Shown one piece after another: positions 22,401 through 35,136 of a stretch of DNA of 64,000 nt. Both the position numbers and the translations under genes were made by a program. The notes below the pieces were generated by a model. That model searched no databases. It saw only the letters and a list, made by a program, of their open reading frames with translations, and was not told the DNA's origin. The number at the start of each line of letters is the position of its first letter. Position 1 is the stretch's first letter. The DNA comes from Theobroma cacao (taxonomy: Eukaryota > Streptophyta > Magnoliopsida > Malvales > Malvaceae): assembly GCF_000208745.1 (NCBI RefSeq), contig NC_030858.1:26618398-26682397 (forward strand), given 5' to 3'.

Positions 22401-23394
22401 TTTGAATTACTTTAAATCTCTTTAAGATAATTTAAGTTTATTAACCATGAAATCGCTCCACCATAGATTCGTGGTTGTACTCTTGGATTAACTAAATTAA
22501 AAGAAATGATCCAATATTAATATTAATATTGGTTGTCCAATTGCAAACTTTATGTTGTGAACCCCATAACCATCTAATGACAAAAGGTGAAATGATTGTC
22601 TTATCGTTTATGTCAATTTTGTCCCATAGTCTCAGATTTCATACAATTAGTGATCCAATACTTTAGATCTAATCTTTTGAGCATCAAAATGTGATGAGTA
22701 GCTAATTCATTAAGCCGCTGAGTCTAGATTAATCACCATTCTCCTGAAATCACTAGAAATAATGTTAATACTATGAACTCTACTTTTTAAATATATGTTC
22801 TCACATGCTTACCTTAATTATATTCTCAACATACAAAGTCTATATCAATGTAATAAGATGATCATGCCCATGGTATATGAAAGATTATAAGGAGATAAAA
22901 CACAAGTCCATTATCCATCGAGATTTTGGTTTTACCATAAACGAATGCATAAGTGTGAGATCAAGGATTAAGTAACCATTAAACTTAAACTTAATTCTTA
23001 CGTAATTCCAAATCAAATTATAGTGTCATTACTCGAAGTCAACTACTCTAATGATTAAGACTCATCATTCCCTTGAAGTGAATCACATTCCTTGCATTGG
23101 AAGTAATTTGGGCAGTACATCTTTATCACAATAAAGTGACCAGCTTTATTATATGGCTATGAACAAGTTTTAGATTCAATTAAAATATATGTCTCCTACA
23201 TATGACTTTTCATGCAAATGTATTTTAATATCTTAATAGAATCACGGTTCCTTTATAACTAGATAATAAATTCTTACTTAAAACAAACTCTTTGTCTTAT
23301 TATCAAAATGTACTTTCATTACAAATAAAAATGAATGGAAATAAAAATGAGAATATACTTGCTTTATAGGGCATCATATTCTCAAATTCTAACA
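19401..23394 (-). mobile_element. non-autonomous LTR-type element inserted in copia reverse transcriptase
   Basis: It starts TGTTGGAG and ends TTCTAACA, retrotransposon-like termini, and carries no credible coding region. The copia reverse transcriptase reading resumes immediately after it. The flanks TGTAC (before) and AGCAT (after) do not match, so a target duplication is not visible. Loss by mutation or a composite origin are both possible. The right part (about 22560-23390) is LTR-like on the minus strand, beginning TGTTAGAATTTGAGAATATG. It holds solo LTR copy C. Without that, its length is about 2.24 kb. Confidence 0.6.
20605..22349 (-). mobile_element. solo LTR of family 2, copy C (1745 bp)
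   Basis: It runs from TGTTATTGATTTTGTACACG to GAGCTATCG (final CA mutated). It aligns with copies A, B and D, for example the shared TATCGAACAAGTAATATA near the start and CTCTATATAATAGAG near the end. The flanks GAAGC and GAATT agree at only three of five positions, so the target duplication is weak. The middle holds a stretch with words such as TTCCTTGGCACTACGACGC that recur in copies A and B. Confidence 0.65.
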
Positions 23395-24253
23395 AGCATT
23401 AGCTTCGAATTATAAGTTGTATATACATCAAATGGATGTTAAAACAGTTTTTTTTAAATGGTGATTTAAAAGATGAAGTATATATGGAACCACCAGAAGG
23501 TTTTATAATTCCTGAAAATAAGAGAATAGTTTGTAAATTGGTTAAATCACTCTATTGGCTAAAGCAAGCTCCAAACAATGGCATCAGAAATTTGACTTAT
23601 CCATATTGTCTTATGGTTTTAAACATAATGGGGATAACAAGTGCATTTACTACAAGTTTACCAAAGATTATGGAGTAATAATATGTCTTTATGTTGATGA
23701 TATGTTAGTATTTAGTAATAACATGATCGACATAAATGAAACAAAGAAATATTAACCTTTGTATTTAAAATAAAAGATTTAAATGAGGTTGATACTATTT
23801 TGGGTATTAAAGTTAAGAAACATAATGATGCTTATGTTATTAATGGAAGTCACTATTCTGAGAAATTGATCAATAAATTTAAACATCTCAATATAAAAGA
23901 ATTTGGTACTCCATATGACTCAAGTATGAAAATGAATGAGAATGGTGACCAAGTGATTACACAACTTGAGTATGCTAGTGCTAATGGAAGCATTATGTAT
24001 GCTATGCATTGCACTAGGCTAGATATTGCATTTGAAATTTGCAAATTGCAAATTGTAAATTACAAATTAGCAAGATATACAAGCAGACCTAGTGAAATTC
24101 AATGGAAAGCTACTGAGAAAGTTTTTGGATATCTTAAAAAAACTTAAAATTTGGGCTTACATTATTCAGATTATTCAAGAGTGTTAGAAGGATACTTTGA
24201 TGCAAGTTGGATTACTAATTCAAACGATAATAAGTCCATTTCATGATGGATAT
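23395..24253 (+). pseudogene. copia reverse transcriptase, C-terminal part, and start of RNase H region
   Basis: The reading resumes with the palm motif MDVKTVFLNGDLKDEVYMEP (one frameshift at the T run near 23447) and LVKSLYWLKQAPNN. The catalytic YVDD box lies in IICLYVDDMLVF near 23690. Then come ILGIKVKKHNDAYVINGSHY and QLEYASANGSIMYAMHCTRL (23800-24147), followed by YFDASWITNSNDNKS, where the next insertion begins at 24254. Confidence 0.88.
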
Positions 24254-25744
24254 TGTGAGTGTAGAAGTCTCAATGAACAATATATCAACAAGGGGGTGAA
24301 ATGATATATAAACCTTTTTTTTGAAAATCTAAGTATATAAATCAAATCTTTTTCACTCAAAAATGTTTTCTAGTATCAAAATCAAGTTTTCAACAATAAA
24401 TCACTAAACATAAAAATAATATACCAAGGTAAAATATTTTTCCTAATTTAAATACTAGCTATGAAAGAATAAAGGGCAAAATATTTTTCTAAGTATAAAA
24501 CAATAAAACCATATAAAGCTATTTTCCTAAGGTAAATATAAGCAATGAAGAATAATGCAAAAAATTAAAAGAAACATACAGAATTTTGAAGTGGTTTAGC
24601 GTTTTCAATGACTACATCCATTCCTTTGGTAACCAAGGAATTTCAATCCACTATTAAAGATTCTTGCTTTTTAATGGAACAAAGCGATAACCCTTACAAT
24701 GGCTTTTTCACAAGATTAAGTGATAACCCTTACACAATCCACAAAAAGATTCTTGCTTTTTAACGGGATGAAGCAGTAACCCACCAACAATTGTTTTTAA
24801 GGGCTCAACCACAAATAGTCACAAATAGCTTTTCAAGGTTAAGCTAGAACCTTTACAATGAAGTCCAAATTTCAGCAAGAGAATGCCTTACAAAGGCTAG
24901 GTGCTAAGACTTTAAACTTAGATGTAGAGGGAGAAGAAATATGAGCTTGAGTGAAGCAAGGATTCAACTTTATGAGCTTGATAGAAGGCTAAAAGAATGC
25001 TAAAAAGTGAAGATGAGATTTTGAGCAATTTCCCTAGCTTTGGTTTAAGTCTTTTCTTACTTCAAAATGGCTTAAATGCATCTATTTATAGTTGAGGCAA
25101 TGTTTAAAGCCGTTAGACACAAGTTTCAATCAAATCTGACCATTGTAGAAGCTTGAAGGTCGACTATAAAGCTTTAAGGGTAGACTAAGTTTTTTAAATT
25201 TTTGTAGTCGACTATGCTTCCTCTATAGTCTACTATGGCCTGGTAAAGTTGACTTTTCCTCACTTTTGACTTGTCAGGCTCGACTATGCTTGGTCCAAGG
25301 TCGACTATGTCTATTCAAAATGTGATTTTCTTGAGCTTTTTAGAACATGGTCGACTATGAGCACTTTAGGGTTGACTTTGGCTTTATAATCTTCAAGTTT
25401 TGCACTCTTTCAACCTTTGGATTGATTTGAGCTTCTCTAAGATCAACTTTTGGCTTATGTCTTGAGGTTTCCTTAGCTTTTTGGCACTTCTCTTCAGCTA
25501 TTTCTTCCTTGCCTTGTTCCTACATTCAAATAACATTTTAAGGCATGTTTGATCTTTTATTTTTAGTTGAATATGCATTGTTTGAAAACTTATAAGGTGT
25601 TTTTTAATGAAGCATGGCTTTCAAAGAAATATGTAACCTTAAGGGACTAAAATGTATTTGAGAAAATTTCAGATGCTTAACATTAAGTTCAAAAAAATAT
25701 GTGATTTTTGTCAAATCAAAACATGATGTAACTCAAGGCTAACA
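24254..25744 (-). mobile_element. 3' LTR of the gag-only element (1491 bp)
   Basis: On the minus strand it starts TGTTAGCCTTGAGTTACATC at 25744 and ends at 24254. It aligns with 33536-35131. Shared landmarks are AGGGGGTGAA near the plus-strand start, several GATTCTTGCTTTTTAA repeats, and repeated TCGACTATG words at about 25150-25370. Confidence 0.88.
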
Positions 25745-25758
25745 ATCTCTCCCTTTTT
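25745..25758 (-). other. polypurine tract of the gag-only element
   Basis: The minus strand reads AAAAAGGGAGAGAT immediately before the 3' LTR. This is the expected plus-strand priming site. Confidence 0.8.
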
Positions 25759-26730
25759 GATATGACAAAAACATGAGCATATTGCATTTGAAATTTCTTG
25801 AAACCTCCCCCTAACTTAATTAGTCTCTATGCCCTTGTTGAAAACATTTAAGTGTAAAGAAGAAGGGTATAAGAAATGAATATGAGCTTTTAAAATTCTC
25901 CCCTTCAACATATGCATGAAGTTCAAAAATGTTTTCAAGGCAAATTCAATTAATATAAGAGCATTTCAATGTGCTCATAAACTTTATCCCCCTTTTTGTT
26001 ATATCAAAAAGGTTAAGAAGCGTGAGCTTTAAGCACTTAAACTCAAAGGAACATAGTTAGTGATAATCATCAAGTATAAATAAGCATTAAGTCCAATAAT
26101 GATCTCTAACCATCGAATCAAAACATTGAAATATATTTACATGCAAATATTTAATCAATAGATCAAGAAATGTATCCAATCATCATAATATGATAGCATT
26201 AAATCAAGATATATTCCCAATCAATATATATTCAAACAAAGCATAGGGAAATATACTAATTTAGCACATTCAAAGATTAATATGTGTAGGTAAGTCATAA
26301 TATGTTTCTACTCAAGATATTCAATTAAAGCATGAAAAAATGTATTAAACCAAGGCAATCAAGGCTTATATAGATATTTTCAACAAAGATATATTTCCAA
26401 GTAAGATATTCAATCAAGGCATTATGAAATATATCAATATATTATAAACAAATCAAGATATATCTCCATTTCATATATTTTCAAGCAAAGCATTAAGGAG
26501 TATATCATCAATAATTAATCTAGAATGCCATACAGAGTACTTTTATAAGCAAAGTGTGGACATTTTATCTTTTAAGTTCAATTTTGGATATGCATATATG
26601 TAGACAAGCATAGCCAAATGTAAAGGTTTTATAAGTTTACATATAATATGAACATGATTTAGTGATATATGTGCAACTTTATATGCTAGTATGTTCGCAT
26701 ATTCATTTAACTAAATAATCAAGTAATCAT
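25759..26730 (-). other. non-coding internal region of the gag-only element, left part
   Basis: AT-rich sequence with loosely repeated words such as AATCAAGATATAT and CAAGCA and no coding match. It continues at 29173 after the nested solo LTR. Confidence 0.6.
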
Positions 26731-27427
26731 TGTCACGACCCAAATTTTGGGCCGTGACAGGCGTAAAAGCCCAATAGACGTAGTCCATTAAGCCCAAGCA
26801 AGCCTATTAATCTAACATACTCATCATTCCATCATAACTACTAAGTCCTATTTCATAACTTAGAATCATAATAAAATTAAACATTCGCCAACTCATACTG
26901 GCATATCAATTAAATGTACATTGCCTGCAACATGTATCTTAATATTTTACATCAAGTTTGTCTATACATCTCAAAAAAAGAAGACTTGACTTTTAGCGGA
27001 GGGACTCGGACGAATATACAGCTACTGAATGCTGAGACACCTACCAAAAGATGGATATAAGTCTACAAGGACACCTCGTCCTAGTTACCTGCTGCCTCGT
27101 GATATGAAAATATAAAGTTAAAAACGATGAGTATAAACTCAGTGAGTGAACAAGAAAGGGAACAAGCATATCATAAGGAATCTTTAATGAAATCATGATG
27201 CATTCTTTTTCAAAACAATGCAATTTGTTTTTATTCTTATTAAAAACCCCTCATCAAGCCCTTAAATGATTAATCATTTGAAAATCATGGACCTATACAT
27301 AACAAACCATTTGAAGAATGAACTCATTTAATCTTTAATGTAGGAAGTCCATGCTTTGATATGGTAGTAAAGAAGTGAAAGATAGGGCAGCAATTGGACA
27401 AGATAGGAGACCAAAATAGAAGGTTTT

Positions 27428-27665
27428 TCGCTACAGTGAGATTGAATCTCGCTGCAGTAAAATTGTAACCCAGAAACAGAAAGTTTCTCGCTACAGCGAA
27501 ATTTCGCTGATGAAACAGAGAGTTTTTTGCTGCAGCGAGATTTCTTTTTCGCTACAGCGAGAAGCTACAGTGACTATCTCGCTGCAGCGAGAACCAGTTC
27601 TGGTGAAGGTTTTCAAACCCGAGAGTTTCTCGCTACAGCAAGAATGAATTTCGCTGCAGCGAAAA
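27428..27665 (-). repeat. array of GCTGCAGC palindromes in LTR copy 2
   Basis: About nine motifs near CTCGCTGCAGCGAG, some reduced to CGCTACAGCGAG, lie within 240 bases. They are denser than in copy 1, where the array spreads over about 470 bases. Confidence 0.85.
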
Positions 27666-27806
27666 TAGAGCAACAAGAGAAAAGTTTTCCCTCACTCAAC
27701 AAAAAGACCATCCTGCTAAACCAATAAAATAAACATACAGCACATGCAAACTCTCAAATTTCAACAAAGCAAATGTTCACATTTTTGCATTTACAACCAT
27801 ATACCA

Positions 27807-27814
<8 letters not shown>

Positions 27815-27843
<29 letters not shown>
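27815..27843. repeat. (TA)n microsatellite
   Basis: About 14 TA units. The matching place in LTR copy 1 (near 5130-5150) has only short, interrupted TA runs, so this expanded after the copies separated. Confidence 0.9.
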
Positions 27844-27845
<2 letters not shown>

Positions 27846-27889
27846 ATCATCATATACACTCTCCCATCATCATCATCTCATATGCAATG

Positions 27890-27965
27890 GCTTATGCGCA
27901 CTCCCACTAGCACATAGCCGGGTCAGCAGCGGCTTATGTGCACTCCTACTCGCACATAGCCGGGT
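27890..27965 (-). repeat. minisatellite in LTR copy 2, two units
   Basis: Two units of GGCTTATG(C/T)GCACTCC with (T/C)AGCACATAGCCGGGTC-like sequence, the reverse complement of the three-unit array at 4988-5130. Confidence 0.75.
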
Positions 27966-28775
27966 CCACATCAACATACAAATAAACACCCAATGCATAT
28001 CATGCATATTATCATATTTTGATAACACATAATCCATTGTATATCACAATTTCACAATATAAAATCACTTCACCAAAGGCTTATTCCCAAGATACATTTT
28101 AAAAAAAATAAGTTGGATAAAATCATTCATACTCCCCAAACAATTTTGAAATGCAAGTCCACTCACCAATCGATTGTAGAGCCTTTAGATGACTCCAATT
28201 CCCCTAATTATCCAAATGGGATGATGAGGCTTCCTTAGAACCTAGGATCACATTAGCATAAGCAATAGGTCAATTCACACACTATGAACCCTAAAAGCTG
28301 TCTCTTAGCCAGCTTTCACTTGCCACATTAAATGGCCATCTACGTTCACTATCTAAATCACTAAAAGTAATGAACATACTCAACAATAAAACAGCTCATA
28401 AATCCCAATTACTAGCCATTTTCTGCAGCTAAAAATCTAGCTTAGTTCATCACTTACCCTAGGGCTCCTTTGTAGTCAAATTTTCTTTTAATAGTTTCTA
28501 AATAAATGGTGTAATTTTCTCTTTCTCTTTCTAAAACGTCCAACTAGTGAGAGAAAGTACAGAAATGAGATTTATCAAGGGTTTTGAAGTGAGAGGATGA
28601 AAGAGCACAAGGGTTTATGGAAGGGTGCACCAAAAGCATGAAAATTGAAGCTAGAGAGAGAAAGTTATGGAAGCTTGAAGAAACTCCCATGGAGGAATTG
28701 AAGAAACGTGTGAGAGGAGAAGGGAAGAAGAAGACCAGTTGCTGAAAATTCAAGAAGGTGCTGGAAATTTCAAGA

Positions 28776-28783
28776 TATTTATA
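28776..28783 (-). promoter_or_regulatory. putative TATA box of solo LTR copy 2
   Basis: TATAAATA on the minus strand, equivalent to 4157-4164 in copy 1. Confidence 0.5.
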
Positions 28784-29172
28784 GCCAATCTTATCATTTC
28801 CCTTAAAATTACGAAAATGCCTCTCCACCAATTTATTTATTCTCCTCCAATCTTTTATGTAATCTTTTTGCTCTTTTAACACTGAGACAAGGTCCATAAT
28901 GGTCTAAACATACTCGGGTTCATAAAAACTTAAAATTTTAACCCGAAGTGAAAAATGACCATTTTGCCCCTGTTATGAAAATTATTGAAACTTCTAGTTT
29001 GCTTCGTGTTTTCATCAGCAAACATCATTTATGCAGTCTTATACCCATTTAGACCTTAAAATATCATAAAACTTTCTTTTGGGAGCTTATTAGAGAAAAT
29101 GACGAAATTACCCTTGGCTCGTATTATTACATCTAGGCTTAGTTACAAGCCTATAGAGGTTAGGGTCTCACA

Positions 29173-31774
29173 ATCATGCAATTAACTAAAAACAAACAAA
29201 TTGATTACACAACCAATCATGCAAATATATTCACAAGTTTATATACAAACAAATATAGAAAGAAAGATAGCAATCATCTTTTAAGCATAAATGTGAGGCA
29301 TTATCAAGCACAAATTTAATATGGTGCTTAAGAGATAATACCAATAGAGATAAACACCACTTGTTGAGATTTTAACAAGATCATCTTTGAAGATTTCGAG
29401 TGCTCAAGAATCATAGGGCAATGTCAATGGCCATCTCCCTCTTAAGCATTCACTAAATCAATTCCAATAAGGAGAATAGATTAACTGATTAATCATATTA
29501 AAGAATAGTCTTACCTTCCCTTAGATGGATCATGAGGTAAATATGGAGATACATCATGAGCATCTGATAGATAAGCACTACAATGAATATTCAACATATA
29601 GTTCAAATGTTCAAACATTCATAGAACTAGAAAATGTTCAAACAATGGATCTAATGTGCATACACTTCTTGAAAATATTCAATATTTGCTTTAAACACTC
29701 ATAATTTCAAGAAGTGTATGCACATTAGATCCAATGCATGTCCAAGATATCATTTTGCATAAAACACCTTTTTTCAAATTTCATCATGCATTGTCGAAGC
29801 ACTATCAATCAAGCATTTAAAGAAATTCTTATAAAAAGAACAATTTGAGAGAGAATTTACTCAACAAGAGCACATCATCAAATGTCATGAAAATATTATC
29901 ATTAAGCCCTAATTGAAAATCTCTTTTCCAGTATATTTTCAAGCAAGAATTTCAATAAAAGTGCTCCTAATTATGCATAAAACTATCAAATTAAGAAGAA
30001 TTTTTCTCATCAAGATAATATCATTATCAATAAAGCATTGCTAAGACATTTTGCACTTGTTGTAATCATACAACAAAATATTATGATTAAGTAAGCATAA
30101 GCATGATTACATGTAATAAAATGGCTCTCTTCGTTAATTGTGATTTCAATTATGTTCATAGAAATGCCTGCATGATTTCAATAAAAAACATAGGCATATA
30201 CGAAGCAATGATCAATGAAGCTTAAAATACATGCTATATCTCAATGTTCCATAATTCATGAGTGATACTAATTGTTATAAGATATTAGATATAAAACACT
30301 CAATTCATGAATATATCTAACATAAGCATCCAAGCATCAATGAATATCAATTGTTAAGATTCAAGAAATAAGTATTCAATTAAGACTCATTAGACATCCA
30401 TTGCCAACTCAAGCTATAGGTCATTTTCCATCTTTAAATCAAATGATTCATGATAGCGTATAAACTAATGTTGGATGTACGCAAGTCTTTGGATCTTGTA
30501 ATCATTTAAGCTCATGAAGAACATAGTTAACATTCAAAAGCATATTCAAAAGATTCTTTAATTATGTCAACACAATGTATCATGATCTAACTTGACGATT
30601 TAAATTTCTTTATTCAAGAGCATAATCCAAGTCAAGTTATAAACTTCAAATCTTAAGATCAAGCAAGATGAGATATCATGTAAACATGTAACTTCAACAA
30701 AATGCTAGATGAACTAAAATATATTTCACGAAGTTCAATGTATTCATCATAACCAATTCCACATGGATAATTAAGAAATCAATTTTGAAACAAATAATTA
30801 AGCACAATCATAAAACATATTTCAAAAATTGATTCTAGACCAAGCATTTTAATATTTCAATTCCTCAAAAAAAGAGTTAATCAACATGACCATATGAACA
30901 TTTCATTCTCAAGAATTAATGTTATCAATGCAAGCATATGAGTAATAATATGATCAATAGATTCAAGCATTTGCTCAAACATTCATTTTCATCAAAGAAC
31001 AAGTCATAATAGCATCTTCAACATATGATAAATTTGTTCAAGCTATTTATCAACATAAGCTCAAGCATGGCAAATAATTTTCTCCTATAGGTTCATATTG
31101 ATGAAATTAATTTAAGTAGTCAAGCATTGTTATGCACAAATCATCAAATCATTTATGTTCAAATGTAAGTGCATCCCATGTTCACATTCCTTAAAATTAA
31201 CAATTTTGCACAATCAACACTCAACTATATATATTTCAAGCAAATGCAACATGAACAACACTCAATGCTCAAACAAGTAATTCACAAACAATCAAATTTC
31301 ATCAATCAAGCATTCTTCAAAAACTAAAAGAGTAAGGAAATGGATGTCACCTATTTTTTTATTTGATGCTCAATTTATAAATTTGTTCTTCCTTGTTAAT
31401 GATACCTACAAAAATCACTTTCACTAGATATTTGGTATCCAAATTGCTTTGGATCCTTGAGGGTTAGTCTCATCAAACATATGCACAAAATAATAAGTTG
31501 AACAAAGAATGTAATAATTTTCTAATGATAATTCAAAGAGAATTTCTTCAACAAGAATATATCATCATTAAGTGCCCTACGCATATTTCTCAATTTCATA
31601 AGACATATGTCAAATTAAATGTGTAAGCATTGATAATCAATATTGCACATGCTATAACTCAATAATCTTCATCAAAAATGAATGATTTAATTTCCTTTTT
31701 TTTTGTGTTATTGACTTAGATTATGTATACTCTTCCTATAAGACAAAAATAACTCAAGCATTCATTTTTGGTAC
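29173..31774 (-). other. non-coding internal region of the gag-only element, right part
   Basis: AT-rich sequence with many CATTC, TCAAGCA and ATCAAG words and no reading frame resembling pol. An imperfect inverted repeat lies near 29640-29750: AATGGATCTAATGTGCATACACTTCTTGA and its near-reverse complement within about 100 bases. Confidence 0.6.
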
Positions 31775-33454
31775 CTAAATTTTCTTTGGTCCTTTACGAT
31801 TATTAACCTTAGTTCTTTTGTGAACCTTATCAACTTCTAGCACCTTGTATTGTGAAGATTTAGTTTCCTTTGGAACCCATACATATTTACCAATTTTATC
31901 TCTTTGTGTAACAATTCTATAAGAACAAGATAAAGTAGAGTGTCCAAGTTTGAGGCATGAAGTGCATCTAGAAAAACTATCATATTTTTCATTTTCTTTA
32001 ACAAAGAAATTCTTAAGATGGTTTTCTTTTTGTGTAAAGTCAAAGCCTAGCCCTTTCTTGTTGAAGAATGCTCTTTGCAATACCAACATGTCATTCAATT
32101 TTTGTTAGCTATTTTGAAACTTAGAAAATGTGTCATGTAATTTATCATCTTTTTTTTTTCAAGTCATTTAGTTCACATTGTATACTTTTCACATTTTTTT
32201 CTAGCTCAATTCTAGTCTTAACTAGGTTCACATTTTAAACCTTAAGTTTTCTTATGATGTCTTTGTATTTCAATATTTTGTATTTAAATTGAAACATAAG
32301 ATCATCATAAGCATCTTGCAACTCATCAAAAGTATAATCATTTTCATCATGAGTGTATGAGTCAAGATTATATATGAGGAATAGGATATACCTTGTAGTC
32401 ATCAAGTGTCATGAAACAAAGGTTTGCAATCTCATCATCCTCTTCATTTGTGAGTCATCACTATCACTCCAAATTTCCATTATTGATTTCTTTTTGAAGT
32501 TTCTTGAAGTATTCTTCTTGTTGATGTTGAGGCATTCATATTTTGTGTGACCTGACTTCTTGCAATCATAGCATATCAAGTGATCTCTTGTATGCTCCTT
32601 TTGAGGTGCATCCCTCCTTGTAGCTCTCCTATTTCTAAAGTTCCTTTTTATGAACCTATTGAACTTCCTAGCTAGCATAGCCATATTCTTATCATTTTCA
32701 CTCTCACTCTTTTGGCTTCTCCGTTTTTCCTCTACTAAGGACTAAGAGCTATTTCCTTTTGTTTGATGTCTTCCTTTTTAGACTCCTTCAACTCGCTTTC
32801 ATGTTTCAATGTCATCTAATAGGTGAGTAAGAAACCTATTAACTTTTCTAGCTTAAAATCATTTAGGTTTTTAGCTTCCTCTATGGCCGTCACTTTCAGT
32901 GTCCAAGACTTAGGTAGGCTATACAAGATTTTCTTCACAAGTTGGACATTTGGAAAGTCTTTCCCTAAAGCCTTTAAACCTCTAACAATGTTAGTAAACC
33001 TCTTAAACATCTCATTTACGGACTCACCTTCTCTCATCCTAAATAGTTCGTAGTTATGAGTAAGCAATCCAATCTTGAAATCCTTAACTTGGTTAGTTCC
33101 CTCATATAAGGTCTTTAAGGTGTCCCATATTTGTTAAGCATTTTCACACATAGAGACTTGGTTAAATTCACTAACACCCAAGGCGTAAAAAAGGGTATTG
33201 TATGCCTTGCAATTGATTTGAATCAATTTTTTATCCTTATCATTCCGCTCACGTCTAGTTTTAATCATTATCTTGCTATCTACTTCCTTATAAAGTACAT
33301 AAGGACCATCTAATATTACACTTCACACATCCAAATCCATAGATTGATTAAACATTTTCATTCTCTTTTTCCAATAAAGATAATTATTACTTAAAAAGAG
33401 AGCTGGCCCTAAGATCGATTGCCTTTCACCAAGTACGATTGTTGTCACCTCCAT
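31775..33454 (-). pseudogene. copia gag (UBN2 type) of the gag-only element, decayed
   Basis: The start at 33454 reads MEVTTIVLGERQSILGPALF and continues NNYLYWKKRMKMFNQSMDLD. The best-kept part (33067-32816) has LLTHNYELFRMREGESVNEM and FKRFTNIVRGLKALGK, the UBN2 domain. A zinc knuckle CYDCKKSGHTKYEC follows at 32684-32409, and a second Cys/His cluster CLKLGHSTLSC at about 31935-31990 (within 32098-31775). Several stops and frameshifts interrupt it. No pol genes follow. Confidence 0.8.
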
Positions 33455-33521
33455 TTTTATTGATTTGAGCTTCTAAAAAAAATTTCTCAAAGATGGTTAG
33501 ACCTACAAAATTTGAGACCAA

Positions 33522-33533
33522 GCTCTAATACCA
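33522..33533 (-). other. primer binding site of the gag-only element
   Basis: The minus strand reads TGGTATTAGAGC, one base off the standard initiator-Met primer site, two bases from the LTR end at 33536. Confidence 0.85.
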
Positions 33534-33535
33534 AT

Positions 33536-35131
33536 TGCTAATGTAGAAGTCTCAATGAATAAAATATCAAGAGGGGGTGAATTGATATATAAAAATTTCT
33601 TTTCAAAATTTAAGTTTAAAAATCAAAGTTCTTTCACCCAAAAATTTTTTTAGTATCAAAATCAAGTTTTTAACAATAATCATTGAACATAAAAATAATA
33701 TATCAAGGTAAACTATTTTTCCTAATTTAAATACTAGCTATGAAAGAATAAATGGAAAAATATTTTTCTAAATACAAAACAATAAAACAATATAAATTTA
33801 TTTTACTAAGGCAAATATAAGTAATGAAAAGTAATGTGGAAAATTAAAAAAGACACAAAAAATTTATAGTGGCTCAACTTTTTTAATACTTACATCCATT
33901 CCTTTGGTAACCAAGGAATTCCAATCCACTATTAAGGATTCTTGCTTTTTAACGGGAATAAAGCGATGTCCCTTACACAATCCACAAAAGGATTAATGCT
34001 TTTTAATAGGATCAAGCAATAACCCTTATAATGGTTTTTTCACAAGATTAAGCGATAACTCTTACATAATCTACAAAGAGATTCTTGCTTTTTAACGGGA
34101 TCAAGCGGTAACCCACCAACAATGGTTTTTATGGGCTCAACCACAAAACCTCACAAATAACTTTGCACGATTAAGCTAGAACCTTTATAATGAAGTACCG
34201 ATTTCAGCAAAAAAATGCCTTTCAAAGGTTGGGTGCTAAGACATTAAGCTTGGACGTAGTGAGAGAAGAAATTTCAGCTTGAGTGAAGTAAGGATTCAAC
34301 TTTATAAGCTTGATGAAAGACTAAAAGAATGCTAAAACGTGAATATGAGCTTTTGGGTAGTCTCTATAAGGTTTGAAGCTTTGGTTCATGTCTTCGCTTA
34401 CTTCAAAATGGCTCAAATGCATATATTTTTATAACTAGCGTAATGTTTAGAGCTGTTAAACAAAAGTTTGAATCAAATATGACCATTGCTGAAGCTTAAG
34501 CATCGACTACAACACTCTTAGGGTCGACTATGTTCTTCAAAATTTTCAAATTAAGCTTCTATAGTCGAGTATAACCTTCCTTTAATCGATCCATCTTCCG
34601 AGAGTGTGTTTCTTACAAGTATGAGCTGCTATAGTCAACTATGGTTTTGTAAAGTTGACATTTCCTTACTTTTGACTTGTCAAGGTTGACTATGCTTGGT
34701 CCAAGGTTGACTATGTCTGTTCAAAACGTGATTTTCTTGAGCTTTCTAGAATAGGTTCAACTATGGCTTTATAATCTTCAAGGTTTGCACACTTTTAGCC
34801 TTTGGATCAACTCAAGCTTTTTTAAGATTGACTTTTAAATTGTGTCTTGAGGTTTCCTTAGGTTTTCAATGCTTTTCTCTACCTATTTCTTCCTTGCCTT
34901 GTTCTTACATTCAAATAACATTTCAAGGCATGTTCGCTCTTTCATTTTTAATTGAATATGCATTATTTGAAAGCTTATAAGGTGTTTTCTAATGAAGCAT
35001 GACTTTTTAAACAAATATGCAACCTTAGGGGATTAAAAATGTATTTGAGACAATTTCAAATATTTAACATTAAGTTTAAGAAAACATGTGATTTTTGTCA
35101 AATTAAAACATGATGTAACTCACGGCTAATA
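33536..35131 (-). mobile_element. 5' LTR of the gag-only element (1596 bp)
   Basis: On the plus strand it reads TGCTAATGTAGAAGTC to CACGGCTAATA (final CA mutated to TA). It aligns with the LTR at 24254-25744 with many substitutions and indels, so the insertion is not recent. It is followed by the GATAT target duplication at 35132-35136. Confidence 0.88.
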
Positions 35132-35136
35132 GATAT

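Larger units (their letters stand above)
26731..29172 (-). mobile_element. solo LTR, Ty3/gypsy-like family 1, copy 2 (2442 bp)
   Basis: On the plus strand it reads TGTCACGACC to GGGTCTCACA, with a perfect five-base target duplication ATCAT (26726-26730 and 29173-29177). It is the inverted relative of 3768-6410 over its whole length. It has the same GCTGCAGC palindromes (27428-27665), a two-unit minisatellite (27890-27965), a minus-strand TATA box (28776-28783) and an added (TA)n tract. No internal sequence is present, hence a solo LTR. Confidence 0.93.
24254..35131 (-). mobile_element. gag-only, non-autonomous SIRE-like copia element (10.9 kb with nested LTR)
   Basis: Two related LTRs (24254-25744 and 33536-35131) bound it, with a perfect target duplication GATAT at 24249-24253 and 35132-35136. 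A polypurine tract and an initiator-Met primer site sit at the correct places for a minus-strand element. Gag can be read next to the primer site, but no protease, integrase or reverse transcriptase was found in the remaining internal part, about 3.6 kb after removal of the nested solo LTR and gag. It would have depended on enzymes from another element. Without the nested LTR it is about 8.4 kb. Confidence 0.88.

Noticed and set aside
19396..23399. Target duplication for the 4-kb insertion
   Set aside because: The flanks TGTAC and AGCAT do not match, so I do not claim one although the insertion borders are clear from the coding text.
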